Source: Rhizobium sp. Root1334
Lineage (GTDB): Bacteria; Pseudomonadota; Alphaproteobacteria; Rhizobiales; Rhizobiaceae
Direction of reading: 5' to 3'
NCBI RefSeq assembly: GCF_001426665.1
Contig: NZ_LMEY01000027.1
Coordinates: 162,439-226,438, forward strand
Length of the DNA: 64,000 nucleotides
The notes beneath the pieces are model-generated. The model was not told where the DNA came from, searched no databases, and saw nothing but the letters and a program-made list of their open reading frames with translations. The translations under genes and the position numbers were made by a program. Shown here piece after piece: positions 17,305-26,521 of this stretch; within the stretch, counting starts at the first letter, position 1; every line of letters starts with the position of its first letter.

Positions 17305-18129
17305 CTACCCCCAGAACGCCGGGATCGCTTCCGCCAACCGCGGTCCGATCCTGAGCGGCGCAATGTTTTCCGCCAATCCCGTGCGATCGGAAATTTCAAC
17401 GCCGACGCCGCAGAGGGTTGCAGGGCCGGAGGCAGCCTCGAAGCGGCCCTTCGGCATCTTGGAGATGAAACGGTTGAGGGGCTCTTCCTTTTCCATGCCA
17501 AGCGACGAGTCGTAATCGCCGCACATGCCTGCATCCGACATATAGGCGGTGCCGCCATTCAGAATCTGCGCGTCAGCGGTCGGTACATGGGTATGCGTTC
17601 CGACGACAAAGCTGGCGCGGCCATCGACGAAATGACCAAAACACTGCTTCTCGCTGGTCGCCTCCGCATGGAAATCAAAGATGATCGCGTCTGCCTGCTC
17701 CTTCAGCGGGCAGGCCGCGAGAATACTTTCCGCCGCCTTGAAGGGATCGTCGAGTTCCGGGTGCATGAAGACGCGCCCCATCACGTTGGCAACGAGGACG
17801 CGGGCACCGTTGCGGGCGAAATAGAGGTTGGAGCCGCGCCCGGGGGTACCGGCTGGATAATTGGCGGGCCGCAGGAACTGGTCGTGACGCTGGCAGAAGG
17901 AGACTGCTTCCTTCTGATCCCAGACATGGTTGCCGGTGGTGACGACATCGGCGCCGGCATTGATGGTCTCAAGAAAAATATCTTCGGTGATGCCGAAGCC
18001 GCCGGCGGCATTCTCGCCATTGACGATGACGAAATCGAGTTTCAGGTCGCTGATCAGGCCGGGAAGCTTTTCCCAGACCGCCGTCCGGCCAGTCTTGCCA
18101 ACCATGTCACCCAGAAACAAAAGTCTCAT
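17305..18129 (-). CDS. YmdB-family metallophosphoesterase
   Basis: A 274-residue member of the family including Bacillus YmdB and Deinococcus DR1281, 2',3'-cyclic nucleotide phosphodiesterases. Metal ligands are seen in LFLGDMVGKTGR (Asp8), VNGENAAGG (Asn/Glu near 41), TTGNHVWDQKE (Asn-His near 67), DFHAEATSEK and VGTHTHVPTAD. It overlaps the upstream cyclo-ligase gene by 23 nt, so the two are translated from one message. Its cellular role in rhizobia is not known. Confidence 0.9.
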   Translation of the reverse strand: MRLLFLGDMVGKTGRTAVWEKLPGLISDLKLDFVIVNGENAAGGFGITEDIFLETINAGADVVTTGNHVWDQKEAVSFCQRHDQFLRPANYPAGTPGRGSNLYFARNGARVLVANVMGRVFMHPELDDPFKAAESILAACPLKEQADAIIFDFHAEATSEKQCFGHFVDGRASFVVGTHTHVPTADAQILNGGTAYMSDAGMCGDYDSSLGMEKEEPLNRFISKMPKGRFEAASGPATLCGVGVEISDRTGLAENIAPLRIGPRLAEAIPAFWG

Positions 18130-18724
18130 ATTTGCTTATTCCTAGCCCGAAAATCCGGAACCCGCTTTCGGTCAGCAAGGCATCCAGCGCCACGTCATGC
18201 GGCTCCGCCGGCACTGATGCCACTTCCTGGCAGTCAAATGCAATCCCGATCAGCCTAGGCATATGGCCTTTCAGGCGCAAACGTTCGATGGCACGGTCGT
18301 AATATCCAGCCCCATAACCGATCCGGTGGCCCGTCCGGTCGAAGGCAGCCAAGGGCACAAGCATGATATCCGGATCGAGAACCGGCGCGTCCCCGGCCGG
18401 GCCAGCCGTGCCAAATCCGGTCTCCACGATCGGAGCGCCGGGGACGAGTTCACGAAAAACGATCGTCTGCTTGTCGAGAATGGCAGGCAGGCAAAGCCGG
18501 GCGCCACGCTCGCGCAGCCGCGCCATCAACGGCCGGACATCGACCTCAGAGCGGATCGGCCAGAAGCCGGAGATCACCTGCCCTGGATCAAAATCGATCA
18601 CATCACCGGCGTGGTCGAGCATCCGTAAACCTGCTTCGATGCGGGCCTCCGGCGTCATCGAATCGCGCAGTGCCAGACGTTCCAGACGCAGCGCAGCTTT
18701 CAGTTCCCTTGGTGTCATGGGCAT
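18107..18724 (-). CDS. 5-formyltetrahydrofolate cyclo-ligase
   Basis: A 205-residue enzyme that converts 5-formyl-THF to 5,10-methenyl-THF with ATP. The C-terminal signature MLVPLAAFDRTGHRIGYGAGYYDRAI (about 141-166) is diagnostic, and SGFWPIRSEVDVRPLM fits the substrate site. In many proteobacteria this gene (ygfA/fau) lies next to the 6S RNA gene and zapA; here they are 2.8 kb upstream on the same strand, with small regulators between. Confidence 0.93.
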   Translation of the reverse strand: MPMTPRELKAALRLERLALRDSMTPEARIEAGLRMLDHAGDVIDFDPGQVISGFWPIRSEVDVRPLMARLRERGARLCLPAILDKQTIVFRELVPGAPIVETGFGTAGPAGDAPVLDPDIMLVPLAAFDRTGHRIGYGAGYYDRAIERLRLKGHMPRLIGIAFDCQEVASVPAEPHDVALDALLTESGFRIFGLGISKYETFVSG

Positions 18725-18931
18725 GCTTCTCCCGTCTGCCAGTGTTCATGTCTATTGCATCAAACCGGGCAAAGGAAACCGCGCAACCACCACATCGACC
18801 ATTTTTTGCCACACAACCGCGCACCTTTCCCAAACTGGCACGGTTTTAGAGGTCTGTTCATCATGCAAACGGGTTCCACTTTCACGTTGTCTTTTCACCG
18901 TGCAAGAGAGGGCCGCAATCAACATCAGAAA

Positions 18932-18971
18932 AACAGTTCGGTGCCCGCTTCCGGCGATGCGGGGAACTGTT
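18932..18971 (+). promoter_or_regulatory. Two-part hairpin in the leader of the LuxR-like gene
   Basis: AACAGTTC (18932-18939) pairs with GAACTGTT (18964-18971), and inside it CCCGC (18944-18948) pairs with GCGGG (18959-18963). The sequence after it is CAGCTTTTAG, and the ATG of the next gene is 22 nt away. It could be a leader hairpin, a weak terminator or the end of a small RNA; sequence alone does not decide. Confidence 0.45.
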
Positions 18972-18993
18972 CAGCTTTTAGACGGAGCCGGAT

Positions 18994-19212
18994 ATGTCCA
19001 TGAAGGACAAGATGCTGCAGGAACTCGACCCTTTGGAATTGCGCTGCCTGTCATTGGCCGCACGTGGGCGCACCCGGGAAGACATCACCCGCGAAACAGA
19101 TATCTCTCATGAAAGAATCGAGCAGGCCTTCACCTCTGCGATGGAGAAGCTGCAGGCGGGCAATGTCGCGGAAGCGGTGTTTCGAGCAGCGCGGATGGAT
19201 TTGATTTCATAA
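18994..19212 (+). CDS. Small LuxR-type helix-turn-helix protein
   Basis: A 72-residue protein that is almost entirely a LuxR/GerE-type HTH: LDPLELRCLSLAARGRTREDITRETDISHERIEQAFTSAMEKL, with the usual E-x-x-x-L-x-x-x-A-x-G-x-x-x-x-x-I spacing. No sensing domain is present. Its last 6 nt overlap the end of the convergent DUF1127 gene. Probably a small DNA-binding regulator; targets unknown. Confidence 0.72.
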   Translation: MSMKDKMLQELDPLELRCLSLAARGRTREDITRETDISHERIEQAFTSAMEKLQAGNVAEAVFRAARMDLIS

Positions 19213-19428
19213 CATCCAGAAGCGGTGCCGCGCGGCGTCATCAATCGGGCCGGGAGAGGTATCCGCTTCGTTCATGCCGATATCCTCAAGCAGATGCGCA
19301 CTCTTGCGCCGTGATATCTCTGCGAATGCCAGCCGCGCTAGGCGCTGCTGCCGCCATTGTGCCAGCATGCGGCAAACCCCTCCCCTGAGCCTGGCCGGCC
19401 ACCGTCGCGTTCTGTAATCGTGCTTCAT
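19207..19428 (-). CDS. DUF1127 small protein
   Basis: A 73-residue Arg-rich protein. The C-terminal part (WRQQRLARLAFAEISRRKSAHLLEDIGM) matches the DUF1127 (YjiS-like) pattern of a W/R-rich helix followed by LL-x-D-IG. Small DUF1127 proteins in Agrobacterium have been tied to RNA turnover and to phosphate and carbon physiology, and in Brucella several are controlled by the LysR regulator VtlR. Here the gene is divergent from a LysR gene, which could be its regulator. ATG 19428 is the first start with the typical MKHDYR-like N-terminus. Confidence 0.72.
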   Translation of the reverse strand: MKHDYRTRRWPARLRGGVCRMLAQWRQQRLARLAFAEISRRKSAHLLEDIGMNEADTSPGPIDDAARHRFWML

Positions 19429-19514
19429 CTGGAAACTCCGGCATGTCACCGGCAGTATCGGACGTCCGTTGACATCAATCCAACGAATTGCAAAAATGGC
19501 TATCATTAGAAAAG

Positions 19515-20402
19515 ATGATGGCTGAAACAATGTTTCCTCTCCTCGAAAGCGATCTGCTGCGAACCTTCGTTGCCGTGGCGGACAGCGGCAATTTTACCAA
19601 GGCTGGCGAGACGGTCGGCCGCACGCAATCTGCCGTCAGCATGCAGATCAAGAAGCTCGAGGATATTCTCGGCGAGACCCTGTTCGAGCGTGGGTCGCGT
19701 GGCGTCAACATGACAGGCCAGGGCATACGGCTGCTGGACAATGCCCGCCGCATCGTCACCCTGCTGGATGATACCGCAGCCTCTATCCGCCTGCCCGCGC
19801 TGGATGGCTCCGTCAAGATCGGCATCTCGGAGGAATACATCAACTCGACCCTGCCAAAGGCACTCGGCGCGTTTGCCGCCGTTCATCCCGGCGTCGAGGT
19901 CACCGTGCAGCAAGGCGTCTCGATGTCCAATCTGGCAGCGCTCGATGCCGGCGAGATCGACATCGCCGTTGTCTTCGAGCCGGGCGGCCCGACGCGCAAC
20001 GAGGTCCTGATGGTCGACCCGACGGTGTGGGTAACCTCCGACCAGCATTGCGCCCACCAACGCTATCCGCTGCCGATCGCCACCTATACCTACTTGAAAA
20101 ACGGATGGTGCGATGAACTGGCCCTGCGCAGCCTGACCAAACGCGGCCTGGAAAGCCGTGTCGCCTATGTCAGCCGTACCAGCAGCGGTCTGATTGCCGC
20201 CGTCACCTCAGGCCTCGCCATCGCGCCGCTGACCCGCTCAAGCATCCCCGTCGGATGCCGGGAACTGACCAATACCGACGGCTACGACGTCATCGACTTT
20301 TCCAACGTGGTGATGAAGACCCGGCCCCGGGGCAACAAACGCATCGTCGAAACCATGTCCGACGCCATCCGGGAAGCGTTTAGGCCAGGGGCGCAGGGAT
20401 AA
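19515..20402 (+). CDS. LysR-family transcriptional regulator
   Basis: A 295-residue LysR protein. The N-terminal winged HTH is LLRTFVAVADSGNFTKAGETVGRTQSAVSMQIKKLEDILG, followed by LFERGSRGVNMTGQG. The effector-binding domain starts at about residue 95 (GSVKIGISEEYINSTLPKALGAF). Start options are ATG 19515, 19518 and 19530; a TTG at 19488 is less likely. Divergent from the DUF1127 gene with about 86 bp between starts. Ligand unknown. Confidence 0.92.
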   Translation: MMAETMFPLLESDLLRTFVAVADSGNFTKAGETVGRTQSAVSMQIKKLEDILGETLFERGSRGVNMTGQGIRLLDNARRIVTLLDDTAASIRLPALDGSVKIGISEEYINSTLPKALGAFAAVHPGVEVTVQQGVSMSNLAALDAGEIDIAVVFEPGGPTRNEVLMVDPTVWVTSDQHCAHQRYPLPIATYTYLKNGWCDELALRSLTKRGLESRVAYVSRTSSGLIAAVTSGLAIAPLTRSSIPVGCRELTNTDGYDVIDFSNVVMKTRPRGNKRIVETMSDAIREAFRPGAQG

Positions 20403-20561
20403 GTGTTTCAGAAAGAGGAAAAGCGCGATCGGCACCGACAGCACTGAGCTAAGGTGATCTTTTAGCTGCTTTTGAAGCTGCCGGCTGGGCAAGGACTGCC
20501 CGAGCCTGCCTGCAATGGTACACACCCGAAATTGCCGGGACAATCGCGCAGGTTTCCACGA

Positions 20562-20780
20562 TCAAAGCCCCGCGGTGGCCGTTTGGCCCGCGGATGGTGG
20601 CCGCGGCACCCCGAAGAGGGCCAAGACCTCGTCAAGAAGACCGTTGGCGCTGTCTTCATCAATCTCAATGCATGACTGGCCTTGCTCCGTCTCCAGTGTC
20701 AGCAGCCCGCGTAGCGGTTCCTTGGACAGCACCATCAAATTTGTCTTGATCAGCTTCGGATGATTGACGTCGATTATCAT
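20562..20780 (-). CDS. Small hypothetical protein
   Basis: A 72-residue ORF with protein-like composition (LMVLSKEPLRGLLTLETEQG, CIEIDEDSANGLLDEVLALFG), then a Pro/Ala-rich tail. No domain recognised and no strong Shine-Dalgarno before ATG 20780. It borders the AT-rich gene-free stretch. Could be a conserved small acidic protein or chance. Confidence 0.4.
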   Translation of the reverse strand: MIIDVNHPKLIKTNLMVLSKEPLRGLLTLETEQGQSCIEIDEDSANGLLDEVLALFGVPRPPSAGQTATAGL

Positions 20781-21483
20781 TGAATGACATCCATTGAATT
20801 CAGATGTTGAAAACAGATCGTTATATTAGCAATTAATAACTTAATTGTCATATCTGATGGCAACGCCACAAAAGAGATAAATCTTCAAGCAGCCCAAATC
20901 GCAACCATTATGCGCTTCAAACAACTCCAGAATGTCGCTTGGGTAATGATAAACTAATGCCTAATATGACTGAAAACAATCTGCGAACGATCCGCGAACA
21001 TTTTCGAATTTTTGGAGAAAATTGGCAATATGCGACCCGAGTCCGTCGCATCTAGTGACATTTTTTCATTGAGACGTGCCTTGTGTTTGCAGAAATCTGA
21101 TCTTGCTAGAAGCACTTGCTCACCATAACGAGACTTTTCCAGTCAAGAATAAGCAACGATACACAAGACCAGGCTTTGTTTGCTTGCCGCCTTTGCTTCA
21201 ATCGGATCTCGAGTATCGGCCTTCGTATGTCCTCACTCGAAAGCACTCGCTTTTCGCCTACCTACCTCTCCTGATTTCGCTTCCATCGAAGGTGCCAGGC
21301 TTGTCATGCAAGCCCGATCCGGCGAGGCCCGCGAGCACGTGCGCTATAAACGATGAAAATGGCCGCTCGGGTGAAGATCGAGACTATATTCCTATCACGC
21401 AATTCGACCGATCACCTTTGACACCGGTGCGAAATAGGTGCCAAAAAGTTACGCTACAAATCATTGAAAATAAAAGGAAAAAG
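20781..21483. other. AT-rich gene-free stretch between small ORF and 6S RNA
   Basis: About 700 bp with visibly lower GC than its surroundings and no convincing gene on either strand. An ORF at 21076-21504 exists but runs into the 6S RNA and has composition unlike the neighbours. No repeat, tRNA or terminator stands out. It may be decayed DNA or carry unrecognised small RNAs. Confidence 0.5.
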
Positions 21484-21642
21484 TGCGATCCACACAACCG
21501 ATGAACTGTTTACGATCCTGGGTGCCTACAAACGTAGGTGGGCGCCATGTGACCTAGCCCACGGGCCAGGTCAGGGACAGCTCCCTTTGGATCGAGTATG
21601 GCCCCAGGGATTGTGGTGTCCTGTCGGGAAGCGCAGACCGCA
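21484..21642 (-). ncRNA. ssrS: 6S RNA
   Basis: A 159-nt transcript inferred from structure and position. The closing stem pairs UGCGGUC (21642-21636) with GAUCGCA (21490-21484), UGCGC (21635-21631) with GUGUG (21495-21491), and, past a small UUC/UU loop, CCGA (21627-21624) with UCGG (21501-21498). An open central bubble follows, then a second stem of AUCCCUGGGGCC (21611-21600) with GGCACCCAGGAU (21526-21515), and distal hairpins including UGACCU/AGGUCA. This is the 6S RNA plan, an open-promoter mimic that binds sigma-70 RNA polymerase. It lies directly downstream of zapA on the same strand, as in E. coli, and TATATT precedes the 5' end by 5 nt. A run of five U follows the 3' end. Confidence 0.88.
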
Positions 21643-21647
21643 ACTGG

Positions 21648-21653
21648 AATATA
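21648..21653 (-). promoter_or_regulatory. -10 element of the 6S RNA promoter
   Basis: TATATT on the minus strand, ending 5 nt before the first base of the 6S closing stem (21642). The region 17 bp further upstream (about 21671-21676, TGGCGC) is a poor -35 match, so the -35 is not assigned. Confidence 0.6.
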
Positions 21654-21702
21654 GAGTGCATTGATGGCTTGCGCCAGTGGCACCCTTCCAACTTGTCAAA
21701 AT

Positions 21703-22080
21703 TCAGTGAGAAGCAGGTGCAGCCTTGCCGCTGAGCTTGGCCGCAAGCTCATGAATCTGTGACGTCACCTCAGACAGGGTCGACGCGAGCACTTCCTCGC
21801 TTTTCTGCTGATCGGACAGGGCGGCGACCCGGCCCTGTTTCAAGCCATCGGCCTCAGTCTGCAGATTTTTCAGCTTGCGGTCCACTTCGCTGAGCTCGTC
21901 CATCACCATGATCCCGGCCATCACGGTCAGGCGCAGATCGCCGATCTCGCCGAACTGGCTCTTCAGGTGACTGACATACTGGTCGAAGCGGGTGGCGAGT
22001 TCGGTCAGATGATCTTCCTGGCCCTCCTCGCATGCCATGCGATAGGCCTTGCCGTCGATCATCACCGTTACTTGTGCCAT
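21703..22080 (-). CDS. zapA: Cell division protein ZapA
   Basis: A 125-residue ZapA. The N-terminal domain MAQVTVMIDGKAYRMACEEGQEDHLTELATRFDQYV matches the family, and the C-terminal half is a coiled coil (LKNLQTEADGLKQGRVAALS...). ZapA bundles FtsZ filaments at the division site. The DUF4164 gene lies 30 nt upstream and 6S RNA follows 60 nt downstream. Confidence 0.93.
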   Translation of the reverse strand: MAQVTVMIDGKAYRMACEEGQEDHLTELATRFDQYVSHLKSQFGEIGDLRLTVMAGIMVMDELSEVDRKLKNLQTEADGLKQGRVAALSDQQKSEEVLASTLSEVTSQIHELAAKLSGKAAPASH

Positions 22081-22110
22081 ACGTCACCTGACCCGCAGGC
22101 TGACCACGCC

Positions 22111-22383
22111 TTAGCGGTCCAGCACTGCCCTTATCGTTTCCATGGCCGTCACCAGACGGCGCGAGACTTCGCGGTTGACTTCCTCAAGGCGGTTTGCCCG
22201 GAATTGCGATTGGTCGAGTTCCTGGGCGAGCCGCGACCGGTCGGTGTTGACACGCCGCACTTCGCCTTCAATCTCACCACGGTCCCGCTCCCGGTCGAAG
22301 CGTCCATCAATGGCATTCTCGAGGCTGCTTAATGCGCTTTGCAACTCATCGATCGCCGCCTTGACTGTCTTTCCTGCCGCCAT
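22111..22383 (-). CDS. DUF4164 coiled-coil protein
   Basis: A 90-residue, almost fully helical protein (AIDELQSALSSLENAI, EVRRVNTDRSRLAQELDQSQFRANRLEEVNREVSRRLVTAMETI). This is the DUF4164 type found directly upstream of zapA across Rhizobiales, plausibly a ZapA partner in division. ATG 22383 follows AGGAAAG; a GTG one codon earlier is less likely. Confidence 0.85.
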   Translation of the reverse strand: MAAGKTVKAAIDELQSALSSLENAIDGRFDRERDRGEIEGEVRRVNTDRSRLAQELDQSQFRANRLEEVNREVSRRLVTAMETIRAVLDR

Positions 22384-22721
22384 CACGCTTTCCTGATACG
22401 CGCCAGACCGCGTCGAATCGCCGCCCGGAGCCTGTATTTCAAGCCAATCACACTAATAAACCCATTCGGCAAGTGTTCACAACGTCAACCGCTTGCAGCG
22501 GCTGCGTAACCTGTGGATCACGAATTTTAAATCGATTAGTATCGACCGGTCCGTTTGCAGAGAATAAGCGGGAAAGACGCTCAAAAAGCGTCCTTCAGCC
22601 CTGCCAAAAGGCCCGTATTTGTTGACTCCGTCGAAGCAGGTGCTATGTGTCAGCCGCTTCTCATACGGTCTTTGGAGGATAGAGACCGTCCCCTGTCCAC
22701 CGAACTCAAGCGGAACAGACA
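22384..22721. other. Divergent intergenic region of DUF4164-zapA and tkt
   Basis: About 340 bp with no gene, holding the promoters of both directions. The tkt promoter candidate is annotated separately. A further inverted segment, AAGACGCTCAAAAAGCGTCCTT (GACGCT/AGCGTC) at about 22576-22595, forms a small hairpin of unknown role. Confidence 0.45.
22622..22649 (+). promoter_or_regulatory. Candidate tkt promoter
   Basis: TTGACT (22622-22627), 16-bp spacer, TATGTG (22644-22649). The -35 is close to consensus; the -10 is weaker. It would give a leader of about 65 nt before the tkt ATG, which is preceded by CGGAACAGACA. Confidence 0.4.
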
Positions 22722-24704
22722 ATGATCTCTCGCGAAAAACACGACCGGATGGCAAATGCAATCCGATTCCTCTCCATGGATGCCGTCGAAAAGGCCAATT
22801 CCGGCCATCCCGGCCTGCCCATGGGTGCTGCCGACGTGGCAACGGTGCTATTCTCCCGTTACCTGAAATTCGATCCGAAGGCGCCGCTTTGGGCTGACCG
22901 CGATCGTTTCGTGCTGTCGGCCGGCCATGGCTCCATGCTCATCTATTCGCTGCTCTATCTGACGGGCTACGAAGACATGACGATGGAGGACCTCAAGCAG
23001 TTCCGCCAGCTTGGCTCCAAGACCGCCGGTCATCCGGAATACGGTCATGCTTCCGGTATTGAAACGACCACCGGTCCGCTCGGCCAGGGCATTGCCAATG
23101 CCGTCGGCATGGCGATTGCCGAACGCAAGCTCGAAGAAGAGTTCGGCAGCGACCTGCAGAACCACTTCACCTATGTGCTGTGCGGCGACGGCTGCCTGAT
23201 GGAAGGCATCAGCCACGAAGCCATCGCGCTTGCCGGTCACCTCAAACTCAACAAGCTGGTGCTGTTCTGGGACGATAACAACATCACCATCGACGGCGCC
23301 GTCTCCTTGTCGGACTCGACCGACCAGATCGCCCGTTTCCAGGCCGTTCACTGGAACACGATCCGCGTCGACGGCCATGATCCCGAACAGATCGCAGCAG
23401 CCATCGAAGCAGCTCAGAAGTCGGACCGCCCGACCTTCATCGCCTGCAAGACGGTCATCGGCTTCGGCGCACCGAACAAGCAGGGTACCCACAAGGTCCA
23501 CGGTTCACCGCTCGGCGCCGAGGAAATTGCAGCGACCCGCAAGGCACTGAACTGGGAAGCTGAAGCCTTCACCGTTCCGGCCGACGTTCTCGACGCCTGG
23601 CGCACGGCCGGTGGCCGCTCGGCAGACGCCCACAAGGCCTGGGAAGGCCGCCTGGCATCGACCGAAGCAGCCAAGAAGTCCGAATTTACCCGCCGCTTTG
23701 CCGGCGCGCTTCCGGGCAATCTCGATGCCGCCATCGACACCTACAAGAAGAAGCTGGCCGACGCTCCACCGGCGATTGCCACCCGCAAGGCATCCGAGGA
23801 TGCGCTCGAAGTCATCAACGGCATCGTGCCGGAAATGCTCGGCGGTTCGGCTGACCTGACGCCGTCCAACAACACCAAGACCAGCCAGATGAAGTCAATC
23901 ACCCCGACCGATTTCTCCGGCCGCTATATGCACTGGGGCATCCGCGAGCACGGCATGGCCGCTGCCATGAACGGCATCACGCTGCACGGCGGCCTGATTC
24001 CCTATTCCGGTGGCTTCATGATCTTCTCGGACTACTGCCGTCCGTCGATCCGCCTCGCCGCCCTGATGGGCATCCGCGTCATCCACGTTCTGACGCACGA
24101 TTCGATCGGCGTCGGCGAAGATGGCCCGACCCATGAGCCGGTCGAGCACATGGCAGCGTTGCGCGCGATCCCGAACCTGTTGATGTTCCGTCCGGCCGAT
24201 GCGGTGGAAACCGCCGAATGCTGGCAGCAGGCGCTGAAGGAACAGCATCGCCCGTCGGGCCTGGCGCTGACACGCCAAAATTTGGCACCGTCGCGTCTGA
24301 CCTATTCGGCCGAAAACCTCTGCGCCAAGGGTGCCTACGAGCTGATCGCCGCTGATAATGCCAAGGTCTCGATCTTCGCATCCGGCTCGGAAGTCGAACT
24401 GGCCGTCAAGGCCGCAGCCGAACTGAACGGCAAGGGCATTGCGACCCGCGTCGTCTCCGTTCCCTGCTTCGAACTGTTCCAGGAACAGCCGGCCGACTAC
24501 CGCAAGGCCGTCATCGGCAATGCTCCGGTCAAGATCGCCGCAGAAGCCGCAGTCCGTCAGGGCTGGGACTACTTCATCGGCAACGATGGCGATTTCGTCG
24601 GCATGCACTCGTTCGGTGCATCTGCTCCGGCCAAGGACCTCTTCAAGCATTTCGGCATCACCTCCGACGCAATCGTCGCGGCTGCCGAAAAGAAGCTTGC
24701 CTGA
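22722..24704 (+). CDS. tkt: Transketolase
   Basis: A 660-residue thiamine-diphosphate enzyme that moves two-carbon units in the pentose phosphate and Calvin-type cycles. The N-terminal domain has [21 protein letters not shown], and the ThDP/Mg motif GDGCLMEG...NN is at about residues 153-185 ([24 protein letters not shown]). The pyrimidine-binding region carries GIREHGMAA and [16 protein letters not shown]. It heads a carbon-metabolism block (tkt, gap, pgk, fba), but a 73-nt gap separates it from gap. Confidence 0.97.
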   Translation: MISREKHDRMANAIRFLSMDAVEKANSGHPGLPMGAADVATVLFSRYLKFDPKAPLWADRDRFVLSAGHGSMLIYSLLYLTGYEDMTMEDLKQFRQLGSKTAGHPEYGHASGIETTTGPLGQGIANAVGMAIAERKLEEEFGSDLQNHFTYVLCGDGCLMEGISHEAIALAGHLKLNKLVLFWDDNNITIDGAVSLSDSTDQIARFQAVHWNTIRVDGHDPEQIAAAIEAAQKSDRPTFIACKTVIGFGAPNKQGTHKVHGSPLGAEEIAATRKALNWEAEAFTVPADVLDAWRTAGGRSADAHKAWEGRLASTEAAKKSEFTRRFAGALPGNLDAAIDTYKKKLADAPPAIATRKASEDALEVINGIVPEMLGGSADLTPSNNTKTSQMKSITPTDFSGRYMHWGIREHGMAAAMNGITLHGGLIPYSGGFMIFSDYCRPSIRLAALMGIRVIHVLTHDSIGVGEDGPTHEPVEHMAALRAIPNLLMFRPADAVETAECWQQALKEQHRPSGLALTRQNLAPSRLTYSAENLCAKGAYELIAADNAKVSIFASGSEVELAVKAAAELNGKGIATRVVSVPCFELFQEQPADYRKAVIGNAPVKIAAEAAVRQGWDYFIGNDGDFVGMHSFGASAPAKDLFKHFGITSDAIVAAAEKKLA

Positions 24705-24777
24705 TTTTCCTCTTCGGAGCGCGTCTGAGCGCGCTCCGGTTTCCACATCGAGATCTTAAGACAGGGAGAGACCTGAA

Positions 24778-25788
<1,011 letters not shown>

Positions 25789-25799
25789 AGCTATGTTTC

Positions 25800-25827
25800 G
25801 GCGGCGCCTAGGCGCCGCCTTTCTTTT
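25800..25827 (+). terminator. Intrinsic terminator after gap
   Basis: GGCGGCGCC (25800-25808), TA, GGCGCCGCC (25811-25819): a perfect palindrome followed by TTTCTTTT. It ends transcripts from gap. Confidence 0.85.
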
Positions 25828-25974
25828 GCCGGAAGGCACCGTTCCGCTCTGTCATCCAGGTCTTGCCGGAACTTCAGCAGCTTCAGGCGGTACGGTGCTT
25901 TGGAGCCGATCTGAAAATCAAGACGCAGAGTGCCGCCTTCGGTAACGTTGTTATCTGGCCGGGAGCCGCGCGAA

Positions 25975-26508
25975 ATGGAGTTGAACCGAAGCGTCCGCTG
26001 GCGAGGCTTAGAGGTCGAGACGGTGGAGCATTGCGAAATAATCACCAACGGAGCGGGTCGACGCATCCGTGGCGCTATTGTCGCACCAACCTACGGTCTC
26101 CTCTATAGGATCGAACTTGACGAGACACTCGTATTGCGAAGCGCTGCTGTCGAACGAACAGATGGAAAGACACTTGCACTTTTTGCCGACGGCTCCGGCA
26201 ACTGGACCGATGAAAATGCAGCCCCTTGCCCGGACCTTGCCGGTTGCATCGATGTCGATATCTGGCCGACGCCCTTCACCAACTCTCTGCCCGTGTGGCG
26301 CAATCGCTGGGTTGAAGGAGAATCTCAGCGTTTTGCGATGGCCTGGATTAACGGCGACGAGATGACCGTGCGCCGCGATGACCAGTTTTATACCAAGCTC
26401 GACTCACGACATTTCCGCTTCCAGAATACCAACGGCTTCGAGCAAGTGCTTGAACTTGATGATGACGGACTGGTGGCAGACTATCCCACCCTTTTCATGA
26501 GACTTTGA
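25975..26508 (+). CDS. Putative glycolipid-binding family protein (DUF1089-like)
   Basis: A 177-residue protein lying between gap and pgk, with only 13 nt to pgk. Features are [22 protein letters not shown] at the start, [21 protein letters not shown], and [40 protein letters not shown] at the end. This resembles the putative glycolipid-binding family (PF06475), known from one structure with no proven ligand. Its place inside a glycolytic block is unusual. ATG 25975 is chosen over an upstream in-frame ATG at 25930 because it begins the conserved part. Confidence 0.75.
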   Translation: MELNRSVRWRGLEVETVEHCEIITNGAGRRIRGAIVAPTYGLLYRIELDETLVLRSAAVERTDGKTLALFADGSGNWTDENAAPCPDLAGCIDVDIWPTPFTNSLPVWRNRWVEGESQRFAMAWINGDEMTVRRDDQFYTKLDSRHFRFQNTNGFEQVLELDDDGLVADYPTLFMRL

Positions 26509-26521
26509 CCGGAGACTATCC

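Noticed and set aside
21076-21504. A 142-codon ORF on the plus strand in the AT-rich gap.
   Set aside because: It runs into the 6S RNA gene, lacks a convincing start signal and has composition unlike the neighbouring proteins.
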